From: Apus apus
Taxonomy: Eukaryota > Chordata > Aves > Apodiformes > Apodidae
Length of the DNA: 64,000 nucleotides
Reading direction: 5' to 3'
Assembly (NCBI RefSeq): GCF_020740795.1
Contig: NC_067312.1
Coordinates: 62,286,405 to 62,350,404, forward strand
Shown: in pieces, positions 27,622 through 41,000 of the stretch
How positions within the stretch are numbered: position 1 is the stretch's first letter
Layout of the letters: each line of letters opens with the position of its first letter
Translations under genes and position numbers: made by a program
The notes under the pieces: generated by a model
Database searches by the model: none
Seen by the model: only the letters and a program-made list of their open reading frames with translations
Told to the model about the DNA's origin: nothing

Positions 27622-28808
27622 CAGAATCATAGAATCACAGAACTATTCAGGTTGGAAAAGGCCCTTGGGATCACTGAGTCCAACCATCATCCCTACTCTA
27701 CAAAGTTCTCCCCTGAACCAGATCCACCAACATCACATCCAAACGACGCTTAAACACATCCAGGGATGGTGACTCAACCACCTCCCTGGGCAGCCTATTC
27801 CAGTGTCTAACCACTCTTTCTGTGAAAATTTTTTTCCAATGTCCAATCTAAACCCACCCTGTTGCAGCTTGAAGCCGTTCCCTCTTGTTCTGCTGCTAAT
27901 TACCTATGAGAAGAGACCAGAACCAACCTCTCTGCAATGACCTTTCAGGTAGTTGTAGAGACTAATGAGGTCTCCCCTCAGCCTTCTCTTCCTCAAACTA
28001 ACCATTCCCAGCTCCTTCAAGTGTTCTCCATAAGATTGATTCTCTAGGCCCTTCACCAGCTTCCTTGCCGTCCTCTGTACTCGCTCCAGCACCTCAATAT
28101 CTCTCTTGAATCGAAGCGCCCAAAACTGGACACGATACTCCAGGTGTGGCCTCACCAGTGCTGAGCACAGGGGGACAATCACCTCTCTACTTCTGCTGGT
28201 CACACAATTTCTAAGACAAGCCAGGGTGCCACTGGCTTTCTTGGCCACCTAGGCACACTGCTGGCTCATATTCAGCCGCTTGTCAGTTAGAACCCCCAGG
28301 TCCTTTTCTGCCAGACACTTTCCAGCCACACTTCCCCAAGCCTGGAGCGTTGCCTGGGGTTGTTGTGGCCCAAGTGCAGGACCCAGCACTTGGCCTTGTT
28401 GAAGCCCAGACCATTAACATTCTTAGCCTAATGATCCAATCTATCCAAGTCTCTCTGAAGAGCCTCCCTATCCTCATACAGATCAACACTCTCACCCAGC
28501 TTGGTGTCATCTGCAGACTTACTGATAATACACTCTATGTCCTTATCAAGATCATCAATAAAGAGCCCTGAGGAACACCACTTGTGACTGGCCCCAGCTG
28601 GATTTGACTCCACTGACCACCACTCTTTGGGCCCAACAGTCCAGCCAGTGCTTGATCCAACAGCTCGCGTGCTCATCCAGGCCATGAGCAGCCAGGGTTT
28701 TTATGAGAGTTCTGTGGGGAACCACGTCAAGTGCTTTTTGGAGGTCCAGACAGTCAATACCCACAGCCTTTCCCTCGTCCAACAGCAGGACCATCAGGTG
28801 ACAAGAGC
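27622..28808 (-). mobile_element. CR1 LINE fragment abutting the SNX2 promoter (antisense)
   Basis: About 1.2 kb of CR1 on the minus strand. It starts at the complement of the 3' octamers and runs into the reverse-transcriptase core. Minus-strand frames show L-D-L-Q-K-A-L-D-V-V-P-H and S-A-D-D-T-K-L-G (the catalytic F-A-D-D motif with Phe changed to Ser), then [11 protein letters not shown]. Stops and frameshifts divide the ORF among at least four frames. Its 3' UTR differs from the copies at 23963 and 41041, so it belongs to another subfamily. Its truncated end is about 150 bp before the SNX2 ATG. Confidence 0.93.
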
Positions 28809-28888
28809 AGCCCAGGCTGGCCAGGCAGGACCCGCCCTCCCAGCCCCTGCAGACCGGCCCCGCCCCCCGCCCCCCACCTCGCTCCGGT

Positions 28889-28894
28889 CACGTG
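28889..28894. promoter_or_regulatory. E-box CACGTG, distal copy
   Basis: This is the palindromic core of GGTCACGTGG. The site type is bound by USF, MYC/MAX and MiT/TFE factors; TFEB's CLEAR element has the core GTCACGTGAC. It lies about 70 bp before the ATG. Binding is inferred only. Confidence 0.55.
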
Positions 28895-28918
28895 GCGGGA
28901 GAGGGGAGGCGCGCTGGT

Positions 28919-28924
28919 CACGTG
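28919..28924. promoter_or_regulatory. E-box CACGTG, proximal copy
   Basis: This is the second identical GGTCACGTGG, starting exactly 30 bp after the first and about 40 bp before the ATG. It shares the USF / MYC-MAX / MiT-TFE binding core with the distal copy. Binding is inferred only. Confidence 0.55.
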
Positions 28925-28960
28925 GGCGCGGGGCCGGGGCGGGCGCCGGGCTGAGGGAAG

Positions 28961-29068
28961 ATGGCGGCGGAGAGGGAGCCCCCGCCGCTCGGGGAGGCGC
29001 GGCCCGCCGACTTCGAGGAGCTGGAGGACGGCGAAGACCTCTTCACCAGCACCGTGTCCACCCTGGAG
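28961..29068 (+). CDS. SNX2: SNX2 coding exon 1 (residues 1-36)
   Basis: This exon encodes the start of the disordered acidic tail. It begins [11 protein letters not shown] and contains an acidic D-L-F motif (E-D-G-E-D-L-F, residues 22-28). Such acidic DLF motifs in SNX1/SNX2 are known to bind the SNX27 FERM domain. The exon lies in the CpG island and ends in phase 0 at a good donor, GAG|GTGAGA. Other open frames across this GC-rich stretch are shadows. Confidence 0.96.
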
Positions 29069-32000
29069 GTGAGAGCCCGCCCGCCAGCGTGGTCCCCGAT
29101 CTCCGCGGCCTGTCCCGCGCCCACCAGGCCCTCCTCTCGCCGCCAGGCCGCTGGTCCCGCGCTCCTGGCCGCGGTGCCCGACCCCCCTTCTCGGCCGCTG
29201 GCTCGTACCGGCCTGGCTCCCACCTGCGTCCCCGCCGCCTGCCTTTGTGCCGGGAGGCGCGGCTCCTCGGCGCTTCTGCCCGGCGGGCCAGTCTCCTCGG
29301 CTGCGCGGGAGTTCGACGGTTCCCCTTAGGGCTTCTCCTGCCAAAATAAACCGAAAGCTCTTTTTTCCAAATACCGCTATGCCAGCCACGCCTTCCTTCA
29401 TGTTACCCCCTTCTTGTACTGCTGGGGTAATAAATATTCCCACCTTCCCTCGTCACACGACACCCGTTTCGCTCGTCGTCGTGTTTCACCCCACCCCCCC
29501 CCGACTTTGCGTGGATTAATAACAACCCCTTTGTTTGGCCTCTTCCGGAGACTTCACCTCCTTCCAGTTTGTAAAAACTCGCAGAAACTTTCCTGTCTAA
29601 GCTGCTGCCCGCCAGGCCTGGCGCGGGGCAGGGCGGCGGTGGCTGGGTGTCCCGGCGGGGGGTTGGGACCCTCCTGCCCGCTGCCCCCCGGCTCTTGGCC
29701 CAGCCCCGAGCAGGAGGGGCGGCCGAGGCGACGAGGCCTTCGCACACGGCGTTACGAAACCTGTGGTCGTTCTGAGGAACGAGAGTCTGAAAGGTCTGGA
29801 AACTTGTGAATGCGTCTTTGAACCGTGCTTGCTTTCCGTGTCTGGGGTCTAGTTCACAAAACCCCAAACAACTCAATGATAAATAGGTCCTCGTTCTGCA
29901 AAAGGCTTGTGTGTAAGTTCGTTATAATGGGAGCTTTTGTCGCTGTGTTGTTGTGGTCATTTCACCTGTGTGTTTTGCCAGTATCTTCTGGAAGAATTTT
30001 GTTCTTCCTGTACACAGCTGCCCATTTGAAAAGAAAATTGTTCCTGTTCCTCTTTTCTTGAAGAGTTTCCTGTCCCTGACCTTTACAGCAATAGGATCAG
30101 TGCGTGTTTCTTTGTTTTACTGTGGCTGCTGCCTGTCCTTAACAAAGAAGGCCACTCTACAAAGAAACTCTTAAATGTATTTTAACATCACTTGCCTTCT
30201 TTCAAGTAATTTTATTTTTTATAGATGCATAATCTGTCTATTGGTATAAAAAGATCTGTGGAAAAATGCTGTGAGGGAATAGCAAGTTATGTGAACCTGC
30301 AGTTGATGAGAACTGTATCAATCAATAGACTCCCGTGCATCTGTGTGTGATACCATGTGTATTATTGGAGTCTTGTTCTGTGTCCTTAGACTGCAGTATA
30401 CTGTAAATTATGCCTTTATGTATATGGTCTACAATTATAGCTGTGGGAAATATGATAGATTTAATGTCTAAATCACAGTTACAATGGGAAGTCTGTATCT
30501 TCTTGATTAAAAATAGTTGCTGACAACACCTGTAACTGCATAAAGTCGCAAAAATTGCACATTGTATTGGATGGTTTGGCTGACAGTTCCATTGTACTGC
30601 TTCATTTTGGTAGATAGTTTGTAAGGAAGTAGCAAAGTAGAAAGGGGAAGCCTTTTTCCTTAAAGAGAGAAGCTTTGAAAAGCTTTGTCAGTAAAGCTTT
30701 TCTTGATGCCTTAATCAGCTACGGAATGTAGGGGAAGAGTCTTAATCTTGTGATTTTCCTACAAATTTGAAAGGAATAGATAATAAAAATTGTCTGAACT
30801 TCTCACTAGCTTGAACATAGATAGTTTTAAATGAAGTGTATAGCCACCTTAGTCCAGAGGAGAGCTATAATCTCATGGTATGAGCATAATTAAACTTGTC
30901 TTGAGTGCTGTTTTTAATCCTCTAAATATAAATGAAGGTTTCTAAATTACAATGGAAGTTCTATAGCAACAACCCAGCAACATTGTTCTTGTAGTTGATT
31001 GTGTATTTGTTTGCCATGCTTTTTCTCCTTTTTTATCAGCAAAGAACACCAAGGTCCACAGCTAACTTATACGAAGATTATGGTAGTTTACAAGTGTTCC
31101 TAACGGATTTATCTTGGAGCAGTCCATTTGCTTTTTGCATTATTAATTTGAACCCTGCTTCTGTTTTTTCTTGCTTTTATTTTCTTGCTTCTCATAAAAG
31201 GCAGGCTGTTCCTTTCTTATCTCTCATTTGGTTTGTGCAGTGGAGAATTTGTAAGATTTCAAGTGGGTCTTCCAGGTAGCTTCCATGTTAACAAAGTCTC
31301 CATGTGGAAAGCACATGCTAACTCATCCAAGTTTCTTCTGACAAAATATAATTTTAATGTATGTTACAAACAGCAAATACAAACTATTTAAAAACAGCAA
31401 GGCTAACTGACTTTAGTGGCTTATCTGTATAACAAAATGGAGAGTATTGTTTATTTCAAGTTGAATTCTCTGATGTGAAGCAAATAAGCTGGACTTCCTT
31501 TGTGCACACACTAGAAGTTAATGTCTTGAATTAAACCGTCATAAGTTTAGAATATAAAATGTTAAAAAATCACACTGAACTGTAATAGCTGGCATTTCTG
31601 GCATGTGATGGCAGCACATTCTAGGACTTGAAAACTTGGTGGCAGAGTGAGAGAGCTCTTCCCATTCTGAGAATGTAGGGTACCTAGGAACTCCAGGCAT
31701 GGGCTGAGCAGCAGCTTGTCTGAGATTGTGGGGTACTCATTACTTTGTCAGATACCCACAGTGACTGAGAGTAATGGAATGATTATTTGGTTTTCATTGT
31801 GCCAGTCATATTTTAATGTCTCAAGGACAAACTCACCTGGAGTACTGTGTTCAGTTCTGGTGCCCCCAGCACAAGGACACAGAGCTGTTGGAGTGAGTTC
31901 AGAGGAGGAAAAGCCATGAAAGTGATCAGAAGGCTGGAGCACCTCTTCTGTAGAGAAGGTCTGAGAGAGTTGGGGTTGTTCAGCCTGGAGAAGTGAAGGT

Positions 32001-35000
32001 ACCAGGGAGACCTTGTAGCAGCCTTCCAGTACCTGAAGGGAGAACAGGAGAGCTGGGGAGAGACTTTTTACAAAGGTTTGTAGTGATAGGATTAAGGGTA
32101 ATGGTTTTAAACTGGAAGAGGGTAGATTTAGATTAGACACTAGGAAAATTCTTTGCTGTGAGGGTGGTGAGATGCTGGAACAGGATGTCTGGGGAACTTG
32201 TGGATGCCCTATCCCTGGAAGTGTTCAAGGCCAGGCTGGATGAGGCTTTGAGCAACCTGATCTAGTGGGAGGTGTCCCTGTCCATGCAGGGGGGTTGGAA
32301 GTAGGTTATTTGTCCCTTCCAACCCAAACCATTCTATAATTCTAGCTGGCAGAATTGCTTTCCTCAATAAGAACAGCCAGACTGGATTCGATAAATGGTC
32401 TATGACAAGACTGGACAAGATTGCATTTACAGTGATGCTCGGTGATGGATGGTGTGTGAAGACTATTGCTGGTGATTATATTTTTGTGCTTGTAGTCACA
32501 TGCAGTGCTCTTCCAGCTACCAGGTCTTTGTAACTCTGTGTCTCATGAGCCCTAGGTAGCATTACAGTATTAGTAAACTTTCATGGACTTACCTAACTGC
32601 TAAATTTTCAAGTGCATGGGGTTTTTTGTTTGTTTTGTTTTTTGTAAAAAAGATTCCCATGATATGCACAAGAAACATGAAAGTTAACTGTGCCTTTTAA
32701 GAAGGATCATCCTCTCTTTAAGTTTGTAATAAAGTAATTACTAATTTGCTGTCTGTGTCTTCTTGCCACTGTTAGGGGAGCCTGCAAACAGCTGTATGGA
32801 AGTCACTTTTGATGACATATTTGGAAAAAGCATGTTAGATTTTCTGAAAAATTGTACATTTAGTATTACTTTCATGTCACCATTTCCTTCTTCGTCCTCG
32901 CCTGCTTTTTCTGCCACCTTCCTTATTTATCTATTGCACCACTTCCTGCTTCATTTTCCCTAAACTTCTCACTCATTTGTGTTTCCTGTCTCTGTCTTTG
33001 GTAAAGCAGGTGACCTGAACAGGTAGCTAAACTGCCACCTACTCATTTCAACCAGTGTTTATATTCCCATTTTTGTTTGTTGTAGATTTTTTTGTTTTGG
33101 TTTGCTTTAGTTTTGATTTGGTTTGGGTTTTTTTGTAATGGAAGAATATGTGGAGAACTTGAAAACAATGAGTAAGCAGTAGATGTGGTAATCTGTTGAG
33201 GGCTGTTATTTAGGTCAGGGTGTATGTATAATCTCATTACCAGTCTATCAGTTTGTGTCAAAGATCTGCAGTATGCCTTTGGTTTTGGCACAGAAGACAA
33301 AGCATTAATAGGCACAGAAGTCCAGATGTGAACTGAAAGGAAAATACTGAGTCCTTTAACATTGAGCTATACCTTTGTCGAAAACTGAGTCTGTGTTCAA
33401 GGTTAACTTTTGCAATTATATCAGAAATGTGTGTCTTCTTCCTTTGTGTTAAATCCACCCTGTAATGGAAGCCTTGTGTGTGTCCTAATTTCTGGTGCAA
33501 GTGTTACTGTCACAGTGTTGAGTCTATTCTGTCTGCCCATTCTGTAGTTTCTGAACTTCTGTAACTCTGTTCGAGACAATGAGCAACGTTAACTTGAACA
33601 ACTAGAGCAGTATGATGGTCAGCTTTTGTCAGCCTGCTATGTTTTGACTGAAGGAGACTAGGAGGAGTTCAGACAAGTAGTTGAACTGGTTTTAAGAGGA
33701 CCCTACTGTTAAGAGAAGGGAGGACATCCAGACACTTAGGGCTGTACATTCAGCCAGCAGCAAATGTGGTAACTTATTCTTGTTTCTTCATAAGTCAAAG
33801 CTGTAAAATACTTAGTTATTACCACCAAAAGTAATGCTCAATAACAGAAGTGAAAACTGAGCTTCCTATTTCCAAACTGGAATGGGCCTGTAAGCCTCTC
33901 ACCTGAAACTTGTTTTCTAGAAAACAAGAAAAGCAGCAGGATCCAGAGTGTCCTGTGTACTTGAATGTCTTGGCCATTGCCTGTCTTGGTTGTTGGATGC
34001 TTTGCCTGACCTCCTTTTCCCTCCGGAGTCACTCAGATTTCATAGGCATGAACCTTTCAGGAAAGGTACATGCTTGTGACATTTTGTGAATTGTTGACAT
34101 GGAGTGAGTTCAACATTTTTAAACAGCCATGCTATTCATCTGTGCCTAAGTTACAAGGTTTTCTGTTAATCTCATCTTCCATTTCTTGCCTGATACTCAT
34201 ATTTTCACGGTGCTGACTACTGACTCCAAAAGCCATCTTAGTCACCATTTTAGCTGTACTTCATAGAGCTAAGAGTGAAGGTGAGGACCTGTGTCTTTAG
34301 CTTGCACCTCTGGTAGCGTGTTCCTGGAATAGCATAGTATGCTAATAGTTGTTTTAGTACATGGGTGCTTTTTTTGAGAAGCTGAATCTTACTCTCTGAC
34401 CCAGTGACTGTGTAAAATAATCAGATTATTAAGGTTTATTTACTCCAGTTTCTGATACATTCAGAACTGTGGCTTTCTGGGTTTTCATAGTTCCCTAAGA
34501 GCTGTGTCTGTTGTGAAGATAACTTTTGAAGATAACGAACTAAGCTTTGTTGCTAAATTATTAGAAACAAGCTGATGCCATGTTCCAAAGTCATAATAAG
34601 TGTTCAGATCAGAAATATGTTTTAAGAAATTTCTACACATTGTCTTTTTCTTATAAAATTCCAACTGTTTGTGAAGATACTTAACCCCATCCTTAATCTT
34701 ACTTGAGAATGAGAGTTGTTCAAAAATACCAAAGAACCATTGAAACATTAATAGGCCAGAAAATAACCTTATTCAGCCCTCAGTTTGTTGCAGTTTAACG
34801 CACACCAGCAGCTGAACCCAGCACAGTTACTTCACTCACTCTCCCCACATGATGGATAGAAAATTAGAAGGGTAAAAGTGAGAAAACATGTGGGTTGAGA
34901 TGAAGACCATTTAATAATGAAAGCAAACACTCTGCATGCAAGCAAAGCAAAATAACAAATTCATTCCTTCCTATTGTCACACTGTTGTTAAGCCATCTCC

Positions 35001-38000
35001 AGGAAAGCAGAGCCCGCCACATGTAATGATTACTTGGGAAGACGAACACCATCACTCCAAAGATTCTCCACATCCTCCTTTCTGTCAGCCCTTATTGCTG
35101 AGGACAGTGTTAGCTGGTATGAAATATCCTGTTGGTCAGTTGGGGTCAGCTGTCTCAGCTGTGTCCCCTTCCAGCTTCTTGTGCAATCCCCAGCCTACTT
35201 GCTGGCAGAGCAGTGAGAAACAGAGAAGGTTTTAATGCTGTGTAAGCACTGTTCAGCAATAACTGAAGCATCCCTATGTGATCAACACTGTTTTGGTCAC
35301 AAATCCAAGCCATAGAACAGTACAAGCTATTATGAAGAAAATTAACTGTTTCTCAGGCAAAACCAGTACACAGCTGAAAGGGCATTTTAAAGAGAAGACA
35401 TTTCACCTATAAATTATCCACAAAACTAAACTTCAATATCTACTATTATTAAAAACTTAACTTGAGATTTATAAGTAATATAAATTAGTTATATATTTGT
35501 AAAATAGTAACATGTAGGCCGAACTTCTGTTTCACTGACAATCTTCCTGTGTCACTTCTAGACTTTTTGTCTTGTACACAAATTATACAAGCTGCATGCT
35601 TCTTGAGCTTTCTGAGGATCCCCTGTGGTCTGAGTCCTCTTTTATTTATGAACATTCTCCAGTTGTGGTTCATGGAAATGGAAGTATTTGAAATTTGGAG
35701 AAAGCCCTCTGTAACTGATGAGCTAACTACAGCTCTGAAGCCTGGTGTGCAGAGCAGAATTTTTGGCTGCCAAGGCAGAATCTTTACCAGCTCTGTAAGA
35801 GAAGGAGATTCGTAATCCTACCAGGACTTGTTATCTTTCCAGTTATTGATGGATATTACTAGGAAGACACTGTTTCTTGTTCAAAATGGGAGTGGCTTTG
35901 CATTGGCCTTTGATTAACATGTTGCTTTAGGCATGTAAATGTTTTTTCGCATTTAAGGTTTAAGTGGTCAAGGCAAAGCTTGTGTCTAATAGGGTTTCTT
36001 TTTGTGATTAGAACATAATTGTGATTACGTATAGTCAAAAGTAATCGTAAGTAACCAAAATAGCTACCTCAGATAAAACTGAGAAGATAGACTGGTAGAA
36101 GAGCTTGAAGGTGTGACTATTCTCTGAGGGCTCTTTTCCATCACTCATTACTCTAGAGCATAGTTAAGGGATAAAGCTGAAAACAATCAGATGTGTGGAA
36201 GAAGTGATCAGGAAGGGTTTTGTTCTCTGTGCCTGGCCATTTTACAGCTGTTTTTTCTGGAGATGAATTGACAGGTATGAGCTACATTTTGCATCTGTAG
36301 TGGTGTGTGGTCCCCACTATGTCCTCAACTGCAGATCTAACAAAATGTGAGTTGCCATTCAAAGTTGAGTAGCAGCAAAACTGGTTTGGAATGAGTATCT
36401 GTAATGTTTTAATACATAATTGCTTTTATTGATAAAACTTTAAACTGCTTGAATCTCACAGGGAAACCAGGCATTTATCTGCTCTCCTATTGTAGCTAAT
36501 GTAAATCTTAAATTCTCAGCTCTGTGCTTCGCTGCCTAAAGAGACAGACTGTTCCTTCTGGAATATGCTACTTCTGAGTTCTCAAATCACTTTAAACTGC
36601 TATTACATGTCCATATGGTAATTTTACAACAATGAAGCAAGTGAAGTGTGAGGTTTTCTTAAATTTCCTAATTTATTTCACCTAAATTAGGTGTGAGTCT
36701 TGTGATACAGCTTAAGGATTATGCTTCACAGAATTTAAAAATGTCTTTATTACCTCAGAGCATTTGATTTGCTGTGGGATCATTTTTAGCATTGGTTTAG
36801 TATGAGAGGTGTACATGTGACTAGTTAATTGCTTGCTTGTAAGGTTATAAACTGTTACCTACATACAGTTCTTTTATGTTTCTGCTTTGACTTCCTTTGC
36901 AGTCTGTATGGCAAAATCTATCAAGAGGTTTGAGAGGCTGCTCCTTTTGTTGCTGCTCATTTTTATTTTTGTTTTTGTTTTTTATTGGTTTCCCGGTGTT
37001 CCCTGGGGATATAACCTCTTTTGGCATTTGAATAAAGCAGCTCTTTGTTGTAACCATAATCTGGTTCAGAAGAATATAAATTTTCTGGTATTGCATTTGC
37101 TTTTATCTTCCCACTTTCTTCAGCAGGAAAAACTCTGGGCTAACCTTTCCAGGTTGAGAGAGTCTTGGTTTCATACATACTCTTGAAAACGTGTTTGGTA
37201 CTGTGTCTGAATTTGTCTGGCAGGATTTTTACTGTTTCTTGCATACTTCCTCTGTAGCACAATCGCAGGTGACCGAGGTCTGGACAAATGTGTGGGCCTG
37301 GGATCTTGCTCTGTGCTGCTTAAAATAAGTCAGCAGTGCCATACTCTGTGTAATGGTGTACACTGTTCTTGGAGAGCCAGCTATAAGAAAGGCCTCCCTC
37401 TTAAAACTCTTGCTTCTGCTACATTTCTGAATGTGAAAATACGACCTGGATGGATTTTTTCAGTGGCTTTTCAGTATTTTTGCGGCCTTTTAAAATATTT
37501 TGTAGCCTGTGACATTTGTTGAAGTGTAGCCTGAAATGTTTACTCTGTTTTGAGTTCTAGTTCTGAACTGAATTTAAATTATGACAACTCCATGCGAAAA
37601 CTAGGAAGCAAGCAGTGGCACAATTTTCAGAGGCTCATTTTAAAGTGCGTGTGTTCATAAACTGAAATTCTCTTGCTGAAAACTCCTTAGCTAGCTATCT
37701 CAGATGAACTTGTGATCAGTGAGGCTTGCAAATTTTCTAGAATTACTGAAATAACTGTAGTTGATACTTCCTCAACAAGGATTTTCTAACTGAAGTACTG
37801 ATCTTCAGTTGAGCACATATTTATTTTCTAACATAAACATTGGATAGTCCATCTTCCATATTGCTTTAATTTTCCTGAGTGTCTTCAAATATTTATCTTT
37901 CTCACAGAGTGAGATCTAGTCTTCAGTGAATTAAAATTACTATCTAAGGCTTCCATATCAGTAAAATGTGATCCTCTATGTCAGTAATCCCCAAAGTCAA

Positions 38001-41000
38001 CCTGTTGCAAAGATACAAAAATTTCTTACAGCTGCAAGCAGCCTTGAGTTGTTTAAATGTCATTAATGCACTCTTCTGATCTCTGAAAATAATAACAGAG
38101 TTCTTGGAGATTATTTTTGTTCTATGTACAAATCCAAATATAAGTACAAGCCTTTCCAAAAAGAACTTAAAAATCAAATTACAATCAGCAATACTAATAA
38201 ACTTACTCTAGATACTTCTGTAGCAGCTTTTTTTTCCCCCGGTTAATTAAACTTGAGGAAATAGGTGACATTTTTTCTCTCTGACAAAGAAATAAAAAGA
38301 GCTGTTGACTAGCTTATATCATTTGTTCATTGTTACCAGGCTAGGAATGGGAAATGGAAATAGCTGACGGGGTTTCCTTTCTGTACATCTTGCCTTGTTT
38401 CTTTGTAATGAAAGAATGTTGCAATAATTCTTACATACTGACACATGGCAACTGGTGCACTGCTAATTTTTTAACTTTTTTTTTTAAACAGTCAAGCCCT
38501 TCCTCTCCAGAGCCAGCAAATCTTCCTGCAGAAGACCTCAGCACAAGCTCTAACGGTCCAAAGCCAGCAGAAATAATGTTAGATGATGACAGAGAAGACC
38601 TCTTTGCTGGTAATTGCTCTTTTCTTCTTATCCTTCTGCAGAAAGTCTTTTGCTCTTGGACTGAAAAAAATGTGCTTTTCTGGGAAGGAGAGTTAAAAAC
38701 TTTATGTTGTAAAAGGTCATTTTCTTGGCTCTAAGGAAATACGAAGCAGTAACTCAGCAATGGAAATTTCAATTTTAGTTTATGTAATTTAGTATTGTAG
38801 CAAATCTTAACTGTTACTTAACTTATTGAAGGTATGCTTCCTGGAAGATCCATGAAATAATTAAGTAGTGCCTCTAGCCATAATCAGCCATTGTATCCTG
38901 ATTTCAGCAGTCATGTATTGAATTGAAGATCTGTGACCTCCTGCAATATGTTGTCAGGTTTATGAATTGTCAGGAGAAGTAACACGCTAAAAAGGAAAAC
39001 AGCCGAGATTCTTCTTTGCCTGAAGTTGTTTGTTCTACCATTATTAACACAACTTGGTATTGGTTGTATGTTATTATAAAACTGTTGTGGAGTGTAGCCT
39101 TTCATTTCAAACTCAAAATAAAAAACTTGATCTTGCTTAATATTGTTGAAGTTTTGTTGGAAATATTTTTTCTCCAGATTTTCGTGTGTCTCAGGTGTAA
39201 ACACTCTTGATGTTATTTATTTTATAGTATAACTATTAATTGCTCTCATATTGAATTAGTGACACTTGAAGAAGCTTATTTAATGGAAACTGTAATTTAA
39301 ATTTCTTAAGTAGTTTGCTGATGATGTATGGATTTTTCTTGTGGGACTTTGTAGTTGTTTGTTTACCAAATAGACATTTCTGAGCACTGTGTACTGTCAG
39401 TGCATAGTGTGGTACTGTTAGCTGGTTAGTAACGTGTTCTTCTGACAGTGATAATGGAATTTATCATTATGTAATTAATAACATTCAGATCTGTGTGGAA
39501 GAACGTGACTTAAGTTAACCCATAGTTTTCTACTTAATAGCCATACGTAACCTCTCCCAGTCTTTTTTTTTTTTTCCAATTCAAATTAAATACAATTCAA
39601 ATTATGTTGCAAACTGGAGGGTATTTCCTTTTTCATAAGACTCTTCACTTACACTTTTCCTACTACTACATATTGAGTGAGTCAGTTGAGAGTCTGCTTT
39701 GAATATAGTCCTCATTTCATCTTCAATGATTTGCTAATGTAATAATTCAAAAAGGAACTACAGCTTTTAGTTCTGGGCTGTTTTGTATGGATAGATGTGC
39801 ACATGCACATTACTTGTGTTCTGAACTTAGTGTATTTATATTTGCACATAACAGTGTTAGAATATATTGATGTTTACTAACTCTCTGAAAGTGTTTTAAG
39901 AGAGAGTTAAGACTAGAGGGTAATCCTAGTTATTTTGCATGTATATTACCTGATCTTATGACTCATAAAGACCAGCAGTGCTTAAGCAAGGAAGCTTCTA
40001 GTACTAGTAATTTAGTTATTTGACTTCAGTATATAAAGCTGTTTTTTTATAACCATAGAGCCATCTGGCATGTATATTTTAGGAAAGCCAATTTGCCTTT
40101 GTATAGTATTAAGAAAAAGGGTGGCTGGAGTAAATACTGAGGGGAATGAAACAGAAGGAAGAAATGTTAGCAGCCAGATTGTTTCAGCTGAAACGGATGC
40201 TGTGAAGAAAATACACAGAACTGATTTAATGAGTTTAAGTTTTGCTATAGAAGACATTCTCTCAACTGCATATGGCACTGAACTGAAAAAATCTAATGTA
40301 TTGCATGTCTTAACACAACAAAGACTAGTAATTATGAGGTCCGTTTACATACGGACTGAGGGTAGTACAGACTCTCAGACAGTGGTGGGGGGAGGAATAA
40401 CAAGAGTGATTTATGGAGTCTAAGGCAGAATGACATCTTTCATAGTATCCTGTTGTAAGTAGGAAGTTTGCGTAATACCGCTGTACTTGAGTGATGGACT
40501 TGTGTCTTTGTATCACTATCTACATAGGCATTCACAGAAATTATGTCTAAGTTGTGTTCCAGTGCTGGGCACTCACTGTTTTGCTACACAGTAATATTAA
40601 TCCTTCTGGTTAACTTTCTGATGCTGATTTGCAATTAATAGAAGCAATGTGAGAAGGCAACATGAGATGTCTTACTTTCTTCCCCAGCATGATTGCACAA
40701 GCCTGGCTTTCTGTGAAAGCAGGACTTAATTTACAAGTGAGTGTGACTGGGCTTTTTGCTTTGACATGATGAAATTCCAAAGAAACCTGTCTTTGCAAAA
40801 CTTCTAGGAACACTTAGCTGCAAAGGAAGAGAATAAGGTTCCACAGCTTTCTCACTTCTGTTGCTCCTATATTGTACTATTAGATTCTATGAGATTCAGT
40901 TCAAGGAAATCCTGTGGATGGTTTCTGAAAGAAGATACTCTGTCTCTTTGGGGACATAAACAATTCTAGTTTCACAGATTTATTTGTAAAAATGTGATTT

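Larger units (their letters stand above)
28830..28960 (+). promoter_or_regulatory. SNX2: SNX2 core promoter and 5' UTR (TATA-less, GC-box)
   Basis: Between the CR1 fragment and the ATG lies a short, very GC-rich segment with no TATA box. It holds tandem CCGCCC GC boxes (about 28857-28876), a GGGGCGGG box (28936-28943) and two copies of GGTCACGTGG (28886-28895 and 28916-28925). This is the usual make-up of a housekeeping CpG-island promoter. The transcription start cannot be placed from sequence, but it must lie in or very near this segment because repeat sequence begins just upstream. Confidence 0.75.
28830..29780. promoter_or_regulatory. CpG island over SNX2 promoter, exon 1 and start of intron 1
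   Basis: CpG dinucleotides and G+C are dense from about 28830 to 29780, against an AT-rich, CpG-poor background on both sides. The island covers the promoter, exon 1 and about 700 bp of intron 1. It yields long spurious open frames on both strands. The limits were judged by eye. Confidence 0.8.

Noticed and set aside
28754..29443. 229-codon minus-strand and 240-codon plus-strand (28627-29349) open frames at SNX2 exon 1
   Set aside because: They are by-products of the CpG island, where stops are rare. They run through CR1, promoter, exon and intron alike. The only supported coding here is SNX2 exon 1.
39314..39385. Possible C/D-box snoRNA in SNX2 intron 2 (TGATGAT followed by CTGA)
   Set aside because: The terminal stem is only about two base pairs, there is no convincing internal C'/D' pair, and I know of no snoRNA hosted by SNX2.
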